From Azolla pinnata (Eukaryota > Streptophyta > Polypodiopsida > Salviniales > Salviniaceae): DNA of 64,000 nucleotides. The DNA lies in the NCBI GenBank assembly GCA_037176905.1, contig JBBBWG010026956.1, positions 1-64,000 of the forward strand. Direction: 5' to 3'. The notes under the pieces are model-generated. The model did no database searches, was not told where the DNA came from, and was given only the letters and a program-made list of their open reading frames with translations. Positions within the stretch are counted from its first letter, which is position 1. Every line of letters begins with the position of its first letter. Below are positions 1-12,674 of this stretch, in pieces. Position numbers and translations under genes: made by a program.

Positions 1-2169
1 CTACCAGCGTCGGAGAGGCCGAAAGGCATCCTACAGAACTGGAAGAGACCATTGGGCGCACGAAAGGTTGTCTTGTGCCTATCCTCCTGGCATAGTGGTA
101 TCTGCCAATATCCCGAAGCAAGATCAAGGGAAGAAAAGTAATGAGATTTACCCAGCGTGTCGAGGAGGTCGTCAATCCGAGGTAACGGGTACTTGTCATG
201 TACAGTCACCTTATTTAAATGGCGGAAGTCGATACAAAAGCGAAAAGAACCATCCTCCTTATGGACCAGGTGGGGCTCGGAGACCCATGCACTATTAGAT
301 GGCTCTATTATACCGCGTTGCAACATGTCGTGGACGGCTCCTTGGATTTGTTGTTGCTCCAATGGGGATCTACGACGAGACGCCATATATATTGGTCGTG
401 ATGCCTTCGTATTGATCGCATGGTGGACCGAGAAGCGGACAAGCAAAGTTGTTGCTGGGTTGCAAAAGAGGGCAGGGTGCTTTTGCAATAACCCACGGAC
501 GTCGTGAAGGTGTACTATGCACAACTCCAAGGCTACCTGCGTGTTGACCACCGTGGGGGGCGCAGATGGGCAGGTAAAGATAGGTATGGGTAGGGCGGAA
601 AGGCAAGACCAAATTTTTGCTATCGAAATGTTGTTGGGCGTGGCTACGAAGAAACCAATCACATCCTAGTGTTATCGGGAAGAGTTGTTGTGATAATAAA
701 TAAAAGGAGCGTGTGAAGGTTACGTTGGATAGAGAGAAATGACAATGTGCTTGCGTGTGTGAGTGATATATCTTCTGATTATCCCCAAAGAGGACCTGTA
801 TAAGTGGTGTCCTTGTGGTGGCTAGATGTAGCTGTTGGACGAGTTGTTGGCTGATTGAGGAGATACTACTGCCGAAGTCTAAGAGAACTTCATGGTCATT
901 ATCTCCAAGGCGGGCAATTATAGAGCAGATGAGGCGGCCAGATGATGACGAGGCTTGGATGTGGGTACGTCGTGCCTCTTGCGACGTCCCACCTACAAGT
1001 TCAGCGAGAGAGACGGCATCCACAAGCTGGACATTGGCGGCTGATGTAGTGCAAACTTGAACGTTTTGGTGTTGTTGTGTAGCTTTAAACTTCATACAAT
1101 ACTTCTTAATGTGACCATAATTGTTACAATAGAAACATTTAGGCCTACCATTAGCATCCCTCTTCGGCAAAGCTCGTCTCGTTGCCAACGCGTTCTGAAC
1201 ATCTATATCCATGGGGACGGGTGTCGAGTCTAGAGGAGGGCGGGGAGGAGGTGTTGGCATTGCGGTAGTAAAAACGGTGCCGGAATCAGAGAATGTGACT
1301 ACCTTGATGTGTTGGGCGATCTGGATGGCAGCATGGAAAGATACGAGACCTTGATCTCGTACCAGTCGAGATATGTCGTGGCGAAGGCGTGGCCAGAGGA
1401 AAAAAAGTTTCATCTCTTCTGACATGGCGGGATCCGTGCGATGGAGCAATTGATTGAGTTTGACAGCGAACTGGGCCACCGGTTCGCTCGGTTGCTGCTT
1501 CAAGCTAGTTAACTATTGGAGGGCGATTTGCGTGATGTTCTAGTGTGCAAAGTTTTCTATCAGCGCGGCCTTCAGTAATTGCCAATTGTTCTTGGTTGCA
1601 TCAGGTTGTTGGATGTACCATGTGGCAGCCACATTATCGAGTAGGGTTCTGACCTCCATGGCCTTGCGGTCGTCCGTCCAAAAGTGGTATCCAACGACGT
1701 TCTCTAGGCGATCCAACCACATGAGAACATCCTCTGACGGGAAGCCCGAAAACGACTTGGGACGAACCTTGGGATCGGATCGATGTTGATGGGGTCCTGT
1801 CGGCAGGAAATTGAGTAGAGCTTGGTTGGTGTGGTTCACCTGCAAGAGGATGTTGGAAACTGCTTGGAATAGTTGGTCCATCGGGTGCTGCTCCATGTGT
1901 CGCTGGGGAGATCCATCGCCAGGTGATACGTGGGCGGAAGCTTCAGCGTCATCCTGCTCCATGAGTGGCAGAGGCCCGTTATCTCCACCAATGTGACGTT
2001 CACCAATTAGTGTCACGTGGGCAGCTCGGGGATGTATGTAGGACGAGGGCAACGTAGAGCAAGTGCGACTAAGGCACCGTAGGGTAGACAACCGACTGAG
2101 AGTAGTTGGGGCAAGAGGGGGCTGAGAGCAAGAAGAGCCGGGGGGACCTATACAAGAGGGAGCTTCCAC
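1..2169 (-). mobile_element. Broken Ty3/gypsy LTR retrotransposon, partial
   Basis: Reading leftwards, the minus strand shows a gag region (about 2169-1100) ending in a CCHC zinc knuckle (C-x2-C-x4-H-x4-C, about 1100-1145), then a retropepsin-like protease region (about 700-870), then the start of a reverse transcriptase (about 300 down to 1) with the Ty3/gypsy-type DFRHLNK and KYPLPRIDDLLD blocks. The order gag-protease-RT and these RT blocks place it in Ty3/gypsy. It is a fossil with roughly two to three breaks in the part seen. The rest of RT, RNase H and integrase would lie left of the window. I could not place the LTR or primer-binding site to the right of gag. Age cannot be estimated without the second LTR; the clear protein similarity suggests it is not very ancient. 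Confidence 0.85.
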
Positions 2170-3380
2170 CCTGTCCTCATTTGGCTAGGCTGCCTTTTAT
2201 CATGGATACATGGGCCGACTGTTTACTCGCTCGCCTAGAAGTCCAAAGGTCAAGTTGACTGTTCACTAACAAGTGCCAATGCTAGGCTGCCTGTTCAGTT
2301 CCTCAGCTGGAAGATCAACCGACGCCACAATATTTTAACATAAATATTAATAACCTCAGAATAACCTCGATACTTGCATCCACACTTGTAGAGCCGCAAC
2401 ACATTGTCATAAACAATGTCTAATATCCTCGTCTTGCACTCCACATCTAAGGCATCTTCATCTAAGACATTTTGCAGACCCACATTTTCTTTTTAACCAT
2501 GAACCCACAACAACGGCTTTGTAAAGCATTAGTCGTTGAAATTTCATAATTTTTCTAGATACTTTGATGTTTCATAACCGTACCCATATCAAATGTTGTG
2601 ACTCCAAAGTAACACCGCCTAGAAGGGCATACAGTTGGAGCATACTATGACCAGGCCTCTAAGATGCTAGACTTGTCGACACCAATTCCACAATTGGTGG
2701 TAGAGGAACTTTGGAAATATTGGTTATTTGATAATAAGAAATCAAAATTTGTTGTGCACACTAATGATATTTACAATAAGTCGATTGACGATTAAGCAAG
2801 ATTTTTAATACATGGCACATTACCCGTGGAGGTGAACGGTGTTCAAAAGTTTTAAATGAAAGGTAAAAATCTCATCTCCTTTAAATGCAAAGGTATTTCT
2901 TTGGTGTGTTATAGTTGATGGGTTTGCCTTTGGCTATGGCGTTAAAATGAAAACACATTTTTAGTCATACATATGTCTTCGGTTCAAATCTTGTCATGTC
3001 GTTAAAGCTATATGGATAGTTATATCACGACTATGGGAGTCATTAACTAGAAATGTTGTCACCTTTTCAATGGGTTTTCATTGAAACTTATAACATTTTA
3101 CCAACCCCAACATATAATTTTATTATTTATGAAAAGACTATGTCCGGGAGACCGCCCCATGAGGTACATTTTGTGCCTACAAGCCGCTATAACTATCCAA
3201 TACACTCGAAACTGGAGTTTCCAACAATCAATCAATTGCGTGCGGTTTCAATGAAAAAAATGGCGAGAAGGAGCAATTAAAGTCCTCAATCAACCAAAAA
3301 CCATTACTGACGATGGCCCACAATGCGTAGCGCATACGATCTCCAATTTTGAGGTACTTGGGTATGTGGTATAGTCCAAT
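2170..3380. other. Intergenic, no gene seen
   Basis: AT-rich sequence between the retroelement and the first host gene. Short open frames here (for example 3053-3280) match nothing I recognise and have no splice-supported partner. The part next to the element may contain its untranslated leader or LTR, but no clear boundary is visible. Confidence 0.5.
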
Positions 3381-3414
3381 TTCTAGAGTAGGTCAACATA
3401 TATATAAGATAAAA

Positions 3415-3560
3415 GGAAAGTTGATTTGACAATTTCCCTAATTATTTTGATAGATCGGAACTTCGTCCTCAGAGGAGTTGGATTTACGTCATTTAGTATT
3501 ACAACACCTTGGAAGATTGATCTTGAGATATCGCTACTTTTAAAGCAGTTTTGATAGCAG
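3415..3560 (+). repeat. Dispersed repeat, copy A
   Basis: About 145 bp that resembles 38470-38608 on the same strand. Shared stretches include AAAGTTGATTT at the left, a TTA(C/T)GTCATTT block, TATTACAA(C/T)ACCTT in the middle, and TTTTAAA(G/A) with GATA near the right end. Two diverged copies 35 kb apart suggest an old interspersed element; no coding capacity or terminal repeats are visible. Confidence 0.55.
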
Positions 3561-3615
3561 GAATGAATCATAAAATTGGAACATAAAGTGTATGATATGA
3601 TACACAGATATTGTG

Positions 3616-3705
3616 GAAGAAAGAAGAAGAAGAAGAAGAAGAAGAAGAAGAAAAAGAAGGAAGAAAGAAAGAGAAGAAGAAGAAGAAGAAGAAGAAGAAG
3701 AAAAA
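3616..3705 (+). repeat. GAA/GAAA microsatellite in 5' region
   Basis: Almost pure purine run of AAG/GAA units about 95 bp upstream of the start codon at 3800. It probably lies in the 5' UTR or core promoter of that gene. Confidence 0.9.
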
Positions 3706-3799
3706 CCCTTTGCTTTATGTTCGATTCGAACTGGCGATGTAGCAAGGAACGAGGAAGAGTCAGACAGACAGAGAGTACGACAGAGCCTCTCGAGTAGAG

Positions 3800-5948
3800 A
3801 TGCTTGGCCCGCTGGCGAGGAGGCTCTTCTCATCACAGGCCAACCCCCGGAATCGCCCAACAAAAGTCATCGAGAATCTGCTCAAACAACATGGACCCAA
3901 GACGGTCAATGAGTGCTGGAAGCTTGCAGAGGTGAGTAGCAACCAACACACCGAGCTCGGCTTTTCTCCTCTTAACAACCTGTTTTGGCTTATTTCCATG
4001 TGTGCTTTTTGAAAGCTCTGGATGTGTGTATATAGCCTCCGGTTCATATGTCTATCTAAGATGTGTGTGTATTAGTTTGATGGGAATCTACTTCTGAATG
4101 AAGATAGTGGTGGGAAGATGCATCACAATCTCAACATCTCATGGTTGAGCCCAGGGGTACGCCATAACATCGATCCTGTCTGTTGAATATGACGATAATT
4201 GTATGATTTCCCTTGAGGCTCTTCACGATTCCAAGACTCTCAGGGCGTCTTAGCAAAGCGTTTATTTTGTATCTTGAAAGCTCATGTTCGATCGTGAGAA
4301 TCTCGCGTGCGATTCCCAGAATCACTGCCGTATGATTCTCAAACTTTCAACCGGTTCCAAGCATCTCATTTGTGTTCCAAGAAGATGGATGCAGGGTTCG
4401 CAGAATCCCACAGCGGTCCCAACAAACCTATGCATAATTTTGAGACAGTGGATATATAAATATCACCAGTTTTGTAGTACCAATCACAAGAATCTCTTTT
4501 GTTACCCTGAGAATATGGAAATATGATTCTTGAAGTCTTCTGTGATTCTGAGAATCACATGACTATGTCAGAAGACAGTGGAGTATGAAGAGTTTTTCTC
4601 TCAATCAATCTTGGACCAATCATATAGATTGATGGACTTTCTTTACAATTTGTATTTGAATCTGTTTTCCATATGGATATGGGTTCGTGTTAGAATTTCT
4701 AGTTCATTAAGGAGGGTTTATGTGATAAACGGTCAAATACTCAAGTGTCTTGTTTCACTTCTTGCATACAGGCACATACTTTGTTTTTGTTCTACCTGAT
4801 TGCTTTCCATGTAAGAAGAAAAGAATGCTATGCTCTACTTACTACACATGCATGTATTATATCACCTTGGCTTTTTCTGTGAATCTGCTGGGAGATAACT
4901 CTTCTAATCAGTCTATTGAGGGAGCCTGAAATGAACACGATCTTATATGAAAAGACTAGCAAACGTAGAGTTACTTGGGCATATATCTTGTTGTCTTCCT
5001 TCAACAGTGGCTGCCTCTTCATGTGAATGCAAGGTATCACAGTACTGCCCGCATACACAATGTGCTGATAAAACGATACGAAAATTTCCAATTCCTAGGC
5101 ATTGATCTTCTACTTCAAAGCATATCTATCCATAGTATACAACCTATGAAATAGGTCTATTGAATTTCTTTCTACATGTACCTGGTCCCTGTGGAAATTT
5201 CCCCTGTTGTAGCTAGCATAAACTCTTGCCCATGCTATAGTATTATTGTATCTTCACTTTGCAAAGTGGAGTGCGTGAATGCTCTTACATATGTCTGTTT
5301 CTCTGTGGCTCATGTTTTTGTTCTTTAATCTAATCCTGATGTTTGATTTCCAAATTGGTGTCATCAGGCTTATATATATGTGCACATATTTGCGCCCTCA
5401 TGTTGTATTCAGGATGTGAACCCTGTGGGGCACAAATGGTTAGCTTTCAACGAAAAAATGGTATATTTGAATGTGGGATTGGATGAGCTGACATTATCAA
5501 TGGAAGATTTTGAATACATTTTCTGGGAACGTTTTAAGATAAAAACCTAGTGGTTCTCATTGCGCAATACTTTTTATGTATTCATTTGAGATTGGGCGGT
5601 TGGATATTATTTTTCCGAGGAGAAATTTTCTCTGACAGCTTTTATGTTTGTGGAAATTAGCCAGCTGGAATCAAAAGCAAAACACATATGAAGACAATGC
5701 TGCACTGGTTAGTAGACCGAGATCGAGTGGTGGTGAAATGTAATCATTTAAAGCATTTATCTGCGAGCCGAAAAAAGGGTGGCCAGCAAAAGGGTAGAGG
5801 CAAAGAACTGAAGAGTGGTCAAGGTGCCAAAGAGTTCCTTTTTGGTGTCAAGCAGAAGAGTGTCAAGAAAAAGGAGCAAGCTGCCATGGAATCAACTAGT
5901 CTGGAAGAGCCAGAGACTGAGACTGAAACTGTTTCTGTGGCTCTTTAG
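3800..5948 (+). CDS. Small basic protein with a possible mitochondrial presequence, two exons
   Basis: Exons 3800-3931 and 5661-5948 (GT-AG, phase 0) give 139 residues. The N-terminus MLGPLARRLFSSQANPR is rich in Arg and Ser and lacks acids, as in a mitochondrial presequence. The middle (about residues 22-72) reads as helix-turn-helix: KTVNECWKLAE ends exon 1, and exon 2 continues with KSKTHMKTMLHWLVDRDRV, which suggests a winged-helix-like fold. The tail is lysine-rich, then acidic. I recall plant proteins with the same ECWKLA...MK.ML.W pattern but cannot name the family; a role in the mitochondrial ribosome is only a guess. The two halves join in frame across a 1.7 kb intron and form one continuous domain, which is the main support for the model. 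No other exon was seen in the intron. Confidence 0.65.
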
Positions 5949-7083
5949 TTTTTGAAATACACAAATAAATTAGAATTAAAGGCTATCCTACCCGGTTTCA
6001 TATTACGTATGAATATTTCAATGACTGTCATTGTCCTCTGCACTATGATCTGGAGTTTTCTTGATCGTGATTTGGCTTCTTTTTACCAAATATATATGAT
6101 GCAAAGGCTCATGAGGTCTGCAGTTAGGCAATGCTTTACGTCTGAAATATGCGAAATGAAATTGATACGGGTGTGTACTGTGGAACAATGTTTTCTGTTT
6201 GTAATCATCATGCATCAAAACTGTTTATTTCCTGCAATTCTGATGTATTTGAATCTTACAACATGAATGTCCATGATGTTGTGCTATGCAATCAGTAGGT
6301 AAGCATACCTGATATGTGTAAGGATCAAGCGATTTGCTTTTCTTAAGAACAGGTAGCCCAAGTGTCTGTCCACTCTACGAAGATTCCTTGAGATACCGGC
6401 TCATAAATTACTGTTTTTGATGAAAAATCAACCAACTCTCATCATCCATCTTTTGATTTGTCATGGTTGATGTGGAACATATTAGTTTGATTTGAGACGG
6501 TCTATAAAAACTTTTCCTAGATTTAGTTGCAAACCTGCATAATTTGTTGGTTGGGCGGAAGAATACGTAGTGTTTTGTTTTGTTTGATGGGATGCAAATA
6601 TGATTGGAAGTGCAATAATAGAAACTGAACTGAAAGCAGTAGTGCATATGCCCAAAAGATCTCACATGCAGTGGCCCTGATTCAGCTTCATCAAGGGGTT
6701 TTTACAATGGGTGGAAGAATACGTAGTGTTTTTTTTCTTCGTTTGATGGGATGCAAATATGTTGAAATGATTGAAAGTGCAATAATAGAAACTGAACTGA
6801 AAGCAGTAAAGCATATGCTCAAAAGATCTCACATGCAGTGGCCCTAATTCAGCTTCATCAAGGGGTTTTACACGTACACTTGAAGAAGGGCTGATTACTT
6901 CAATTCCTCAAATTATTTGAAAAATTCGCAACATGGTCTCTAACCCCAGAAGGTTGATGCATGCGATTGATAAAATCGTACACAATGTACATGGCAATCC
7001 TTATGACTCGTGTACAGTAATAATAAGAATAGAGCTGTAAACGATAAACGTAGTAGTATAGCGGCATTGGCCTTCCACGCTGT
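5949..7083. other. Intergenic between convergent genes
   Basis: Region between the 3' ends of the gene at 3800-5948 and ACY1. It holds a local duplication (6553-6870) and otherwise AT-rich sequence with no supported gene. Confidence 0.6.
6553..6870 (+). repeat. Tandem duplication of ~155-160 bp
   Basis: Copies 6553-6704 and 6709-6870 are close to identical apart from small indels and substitutions. Both run from GG(C/T)GGAAGAATACGTAGTG through AGATCTCACATGCAGTGGCC to TTCATCAAGGGGTTTT. Confidence 0.9.
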
Positions 7084-10000
7084 TCATAACTCAGCTCGGG
7101 ATTCAACATCTGCAGAGCTCTTTCGATCCCCTCCATCAAAGGATAGAAATGACCTTATAATTTCTACATAAATCTTGATACCCTTCAAGTACTGCTCTTT
7201 GTTGAGGAACTGCAGAACACGCAAAAACAAACAAGCCGAATCAGGCAGTGTGCAACTTATGGGATCGACGAGCATCCGACAAAACTATAGATAAGATAGA
7301 TATCAAGCAACAAACTACGGAGAAATTACTACGTCCAAATTCTGATGCAAATCAATAGAATCCGAGTTCACACCTCATTGTGGTCATGTAACAATACAGG
7401 TGTTTTGGTTATGGGTGAGAAGCCAAAGCCCGGGATGCCCTTCTCTCGGAGATATCGGATATCGGTGGCGGCAGGAAAGATTTCTGGTTCATCAAGCTCT
7501 CCACCTCCATTTGATATAGCATCTTTCAGCAACTTCCACCACGGATTCGAGTCATCGGTAGCAGTCATAAGAGGGAGGCCATGCTCCGTCCGGGTTGGTT
7601 CCTTTTGTTGGAACTACACAAGAGAGGAAAGTTAGGTCATCTTGCTAAAACCACTACTAAATGTAGCAATAAACCTACTGTCCTGAAATGTTTATCTTTT
7701 TATCATCTGCTCAAGCAGGGATCGACTCCTCAATTCATTCAGAAGTGTTGCAATAATATCTTCAAGTTAGTACCGTGCAAATGGCCCAATGAATGTGGCA
7801 TAATACACCATCTCGAGCACTGGTGTGGAGCAACAACTTTTGGGCATAAGGAAGAACACTAAAAAGCACCTCTCCCATTGCCTGGTTCTTTAATTTTTCA
7901 GTAGAATATTCCATGGATTTGGCAACATGTTTGAAAGCATGGCGTGATCTTCTAGGGCTATATTTTATTCTCGTGTCTCCCCAGATGTACATACCAACAT
8001 GCAACCACAGCTACGAAAATATTTGAGGGGCAGAACAATCGAATGCTTACAGTATATGTCATATTTCTGGACTTTGGAGCCCATTCTTTGTCGATTCGTT
8101 CCTGCAAAGCAACCGGATCGGCCGTAGGTGGCACTCTCATGTCAAATCCTGCCTCAGCTTCAGATGGTTGCAAGTTCATGACGAACCCCTTCATATGAAA
8201 AACCCCACATGTTTGCCGATGGTGAGAGAAAACATTTGAAACGAACGCACGTGATCAAGAAATACAAGCAATCTCCTAAAAGAAGAACAAAGACAACATT
8301 TTACGCCAGACAATCAAAATGATGAATGCTGTAATGCCCTTCTTGGCTTCATACTTTTTAGACTCTTTCACAGGTGCCCCACTTCCTTACACCTCTCCAG
8401 TACTAAGCCTTTGGTAATGAAACATGGTGCCTGTACACGGTAAGTGTGTAGGCAGCAGCATGTATGTCCACCAGCATGTTATGTTATGCCAAAAGATCGA
8501 AGCATTCAAGAAACTCAAGAATGACATGCATCCACGTAAGTCACACCTATATATATGATCCCAAGGAATCCCTGCATTTTTCATTTGCTTTTCAGCACGG
8601 ATCGAGGTCCTTCGTCTTATCATACATCTCTTCAGTGATACTCTGGTAAAGAATCGTAGTGCATGCGCATGGCAGATGTGCAGCACCATCACGTAAACAT
8701 ACATACCAGCATTTTATGTGAGGTCAAAACGACTACAACACGAATCAGTAAAGAGAATGAATGGTTCACGTGCATAGCACTGCACCATGTGCGCTCAATT
8801 TCCAAACATGTCATGCTATAACAAAAGAGGCAGATTAAAACATTCAAAATGTCTACATATACAAGACAACACACACATAGAGATGTGCACAAACACAAAA
8901 TCCTTAAACACACATGTATACACAATCAAGAAAGAATGAATCCATACACACATATATACACAATCAAGAATGAATGAATCCTTAAACACACATGTATACA
9001 CAATCAAGAAAGAATGAATCCATACACACATATATACAACACAATCAATAATTATGAATCCTTAACACACACATATATACACAATCAAGAAAGAAGGAAT
9101 CCTTGCACACATATATACACAATCAAGAAAAAATGAATCCTTGCACACATATATACACAATAAAAAATGAATGAATCCTTAACACACACATATATACACA
9201 ATCAAGAAAGAATGAATCCTTGCACACATAAACACACACATATATACACAATCAAGAAAGAATGAATCCTTGCACACATATACACACAATTAAGAAAGAA
9301 TGAATCCTCCTAACACACATATATACACAACCAAGAATGAATAAATCCTTAACATACACACACACACACACACATACACACATATACACAATCAAGAAAG
9401 AATGAATCCTCCTAACACACACATATACACAATCAAGAATGAATCCTTACCGTCGGTGTTGGCGTACCGGCCTTGAGGAAGGAGGGGTTGATTGAGACAA
9501 CCTCTCCTTCGGCAGCGAGGCCAGCCTTGACGAGGTCGAACTGCGCCTTGCGGAACCTCATGATCGATTCGATGCTGGCCAGGAGGTTCTCGGCAGCGCT
9601 GTCATCGTAGAGCTTGGAGCCATGGCCAGGGCGGCCAGAGGACTTGATGGAGAACCACCAGGGGGCCTTCTCCCCGTAGAAAGCTCGGTACTTGTGCGAG
9701 GGAGAGGGGATCCCTTCATCGAGGACGAAGGCGAGGCGGAGGTCGGAGAAAACCTGGGAGGCGACGAAGGCGCCCATGCCATGGCGGCCTCCGATCTCTT
9801 CATCAGGGACGAAGGAGAGGTGCAGGGTTCGGCGGGGGCGAAAGGCGGAGGCATGGAGGAGCCGAATCGCTTCCAGGTACTGCATCCCCACGGATTTCAT
9901 GTCCTGGGAGCCGCGGGCGAAGATGTTGCCATGGGCGTCGGTGTGGGCGGAGAAGGGAGGATGCAGCCACTTGGAGGGCTCTGCAGGGACGACGTCCATG

Positions 10001-10347
10001 TGGGAGTTGAGGAGCACGGAGGGGAGGGAGGGGTCGGTTCCGGGCCATGTGATGAGGAGCAACGGCTTCCTGGGCACGAGCTCCAGGGTCTGGAAGCGGA
10101 GCTCCGGGACGGCGCTGGCGATGGAGGTGAGGAGCTCGATGGCGGGGCCGTAGTCCGGATCGGGGTGCACTGTGGGGATGCGCAGATAAGCCCTGAGCCT
10201 GTCGAGCACGGCTTCCTCCTCCTCTTCTGAAGACGAAGACGACGACGATTGCTCTGTTCTTCCCTCTGATGAGGAGAGCGTGAAGCAGAAGAGGAAGAAG
10301 ACGAGGAAGGAGAAGCAGAAGCAGAAGAAGAAGCTGCGAGAATCCAT
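7084..10347 (-). CDS. ACY1: Aminoacylase-1 (N-acyl-L-amino-acid amidohydrolase, M20)
   Basis: Exons 10347-9451, 8188-8051, 7613-7374 and 7209-7084, all phase 0, give 466 residues. M20 zinc-peptidase features are intact: HMD (His116, Asp118), Asp149 in GSQDMKSVG, the DEE pair (catalytic Glu183, ligand Glu184) in FVPDEEIGG, and the C-terminal LLHDHNE with the last histidine ligand. The second exon NLQPSEAEAGFDMRVPPTADP and third-exon DDSNPWW are typical of plant ACY1. The enzyme hydrolyses N-acetylated amino acids to acetate and amino acid. Residues 4-26 are strongly hydrophobic (Phe/Leu/Cys), so the product probably enters the secretory path with a signal peptide or anchor; a Ser run and a Glu run follow. 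An upstream extension of the frame runs into tetranucleotide repeat and is not coding. Intron 1 contains a minisatellite that abuts its 5' splice site. Confidence 0.95.
8900..9450 (-). repeat. Minisatellite in ACY1 intron 1, ~38 bp unit
   Basis: About 14 copies of a 30-45 bp unit. On the plus strand each has an ACAC(A)TATATACACAATCAAG core followed by AA(A/T)GAATGAATCCTT. The right-hand copy ends exactly at the ACY1 exon 1 donor (exon ends 9451, GTAAGG begins 9450), so the 5' splice site sequence is part of the repeat unit. Confidence 0.9.
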
Positions 10348-10412
10348 GGCGTCTTCTCTCTCTCCCTCTCTCTGTCGCAGCTCTCCAGCTCCAGCTTCTA
10401 TCTTCTCCAGCA

Positions 10413-11660
10413 AGCGCATGTACGTATGTATGTACGTACGTACGTACGTACGTATGTACGTACGTACGTATGTATGCAAGCACGTATGCATGTATGTATG
10501 TATGCACGTACGTATGCATGTACGTATGCATGTACGTATGCACGCACGCATGCATGTGTGGATGTATGTGCGCATGTGTGTATCTATGCATGTATGTATG
10601 TCTCTGTGCATGTATGTATGTATGTGTGTGTGTGCGTGTGTATGTATGCACGCACGCATTCATGTGTGTATGTATGTATGTGTGTGTGCACGCATGTGTG
10701 TATGCATGTGCATGTGCATGTTCCGTATGCATGTATGTGTGCTCGGTATGCATGTATGTGTGCGTGCATGCATGTGTGCATATACATGCATGTGTGTGTG
10801 TGTGTGTCTGTATGCATGCATGTATGTATGCATGTGTATGTGGGTGTTGCGTATGCATGTATGTGTGCGTGTGTNNNNNNNNNNNNNNNNNNNNNNNNNN
10901 NNNNNNNNNNNNNNNNNNNNNNNNNNNNNNNNNNNNNNNNNNNNNNNNNNNNNNNNNNNNNNNNNNNNNNNNNNGCATGTGTGCATATACATGCATGTGC
11001 GCGTGTGTGTCTGTATGCATGCACGCGTGTATGCATGTGTATGTGCGTGTTCCGTATGCATGTATGTGGGTTCGGTATGCATGTATGTGTGCGTGCATGC
11101 ATGTGTGTATATACATGTATGTGTGTGTGTGTGTGTCTGTATGCATGCATGTATGTATGCATGTGTATGTGCGTGTTGCGTATGCATGTATGTGTGCGTG
11201 TGTGCATGTGTGCATATACATGCATGTGCGCGTGTGTGTCTGTATGCATGCACGCGTGTATGCATGTGTATGTGCGTGTTGCGTATGCATGTATGTGTGT
11301 GTTCGGGATGCATGTATGTGTGCGTGCACGTATGTGTGCATATGCATGCATTTGTGCGTGTGTATGTATGCATGCATGTATGTGTGCGTGCACGCATGTA
11401 TGCATGGATGTATGCATGCATGTGTATGTGCGTGTTGCGTATGCATGTATGTGTGCGTGCATGTATGTGTGTGTGCGTGCGTGCATGTATGTATATGCAT
11501 GCATGTGTGTGTGTCTATATGCATGTATGCACGCATGTATGCATGCATGTGTGTGCGTGTTGCGTATGCATGTATGTGTGCGTGCGTGCATGCATGTATA
11601 TGCATGCATGCGTGTGCGTCTGTATGCATGCATGTGTGCATGCATTCATGTCTCATCATG
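10413..11660. repeat. Alternating purine-pyrimidine array (ATGC/ATGT/ACGT)
   Basis: About 1.25 kb of tetranucleotides such as TACG, TATG, CATG and TGTG, nearly all strict purine-pyrimidine alternation. Within it lies a higher-order unit of roughly 110-150 bp marked by a CATATACATGCATG core recurring near 10771, 10984, 11109, 11214, 11338, 11488 and 11597. It starts about 65 bp upstream of the ACY1 start codon. Long stop-free frames on both strands here are products of the repeat. Confidence 0.95.
10875..10974. other. Assembly gap of 100 N
   Basis: Exactly 100 unknown bases inside the tetranucleotide array. The round number suggests a placeholder, so the true array length is unknown. Confidence 0.99.
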
Positions 11661-12674
11661 GCAGCATGTGCATTCTCTCAATGGCCACATGCACACACGT
11701 TGCACGTGCATCCCCTATGTCGAATATTGCATTGCCTCTGCATGTCCCTACATGTGAGAATGCATGCATACCATGCACGTGAATTATGCATGTGTGCGAT
11801 CAGATGCATGCATGCATGCATCCAAGTATGTAAGTGGGCATGCGTACGTACACGTACGAATGTATGTATGTAACATACGTACATATGTATCGTACCTAAT
11901 CAAAGAGTAGTGGTTACTATCTACGGATCGATCGATCACCTGTCGAAGACATACTGGCACATCATCTTCCCGAATTCCTCCGACTCCAGAAGCTGAACCC
12001 AGAAGAGAAGTCGAAGGGCTTTAATCTCACTATCTTCCCGAATTCCTCCTTCGGACTCCAGAAGAGAAGCCGGAGGGCTTTAATCTGTGCACAATGGGAG
12101 TCGATGGCCGCGAGCTAGAACGTCTTGCTTGCTCGTAGTCGATAAATGCCATAGTCAGCATCGCGCTTCAGATCGAAGCTCAAAGTGAAAGACAGAGAGA
12201 CTTTCACGGCAAATGTTTTGCTCATCGGAACAGAGAAAAGGGCTTCATTTCTAAGACGTAATTACGTAATTTCGCGACTTCATTTCCTCGGTAATGCACA
12301 AGACATAAGCTAGAATCTGTGGATTCAACCAAAAAGCCCAAACTCTGTCGGTGCCCCTTGCAAGACAAATCTCTACTTTTAGAGCTCACAATACACACAC
12401 TAGAAATGGCACCCACAAACAAATTCATGTTGAGATTGTGCTTTCATCCCACCTAATATCAGACAGAACTAACTACACAAGCTGAGCATACACAACAGCA
12501 GGCATATAAGGCTAAGAAGTCACCTGTTACATGGGCTCCTATCTGTACAACAGATCCTTCATGTTATCGACTCCAACAACAATCATTCGCTCGAGAACAC
12601 CACGAATTAAGCTTCGTATGTTTTTCCAAGAGATGGAATGCTTTCTAATCAGTTTCGTCATCCACGCCGTTCCT
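11661..12674. other. Intergenic with a short tandem duplication
   Basis: Sequence between the ACY1 upstream array and the LFR stop codon. It holds CATG-rich sequence to 11880 and a ~65 bp duplication (about 11967-12025 and 12034-12091, each with CTTCCCGAATTCCTC and GGGCTTTAATCT). The rest is probably LFR 3' UTR. No gene seen. Confidence 0.6.

Noticed and set aside
9803-11873. Very long open frames (350-620 residues) rich in His, Cys, Met, Val on both strands
   Set aside because: They are read through the ATGC/ATGT tetranucleotide array and the N gap; such repeats lack stops in several frames.
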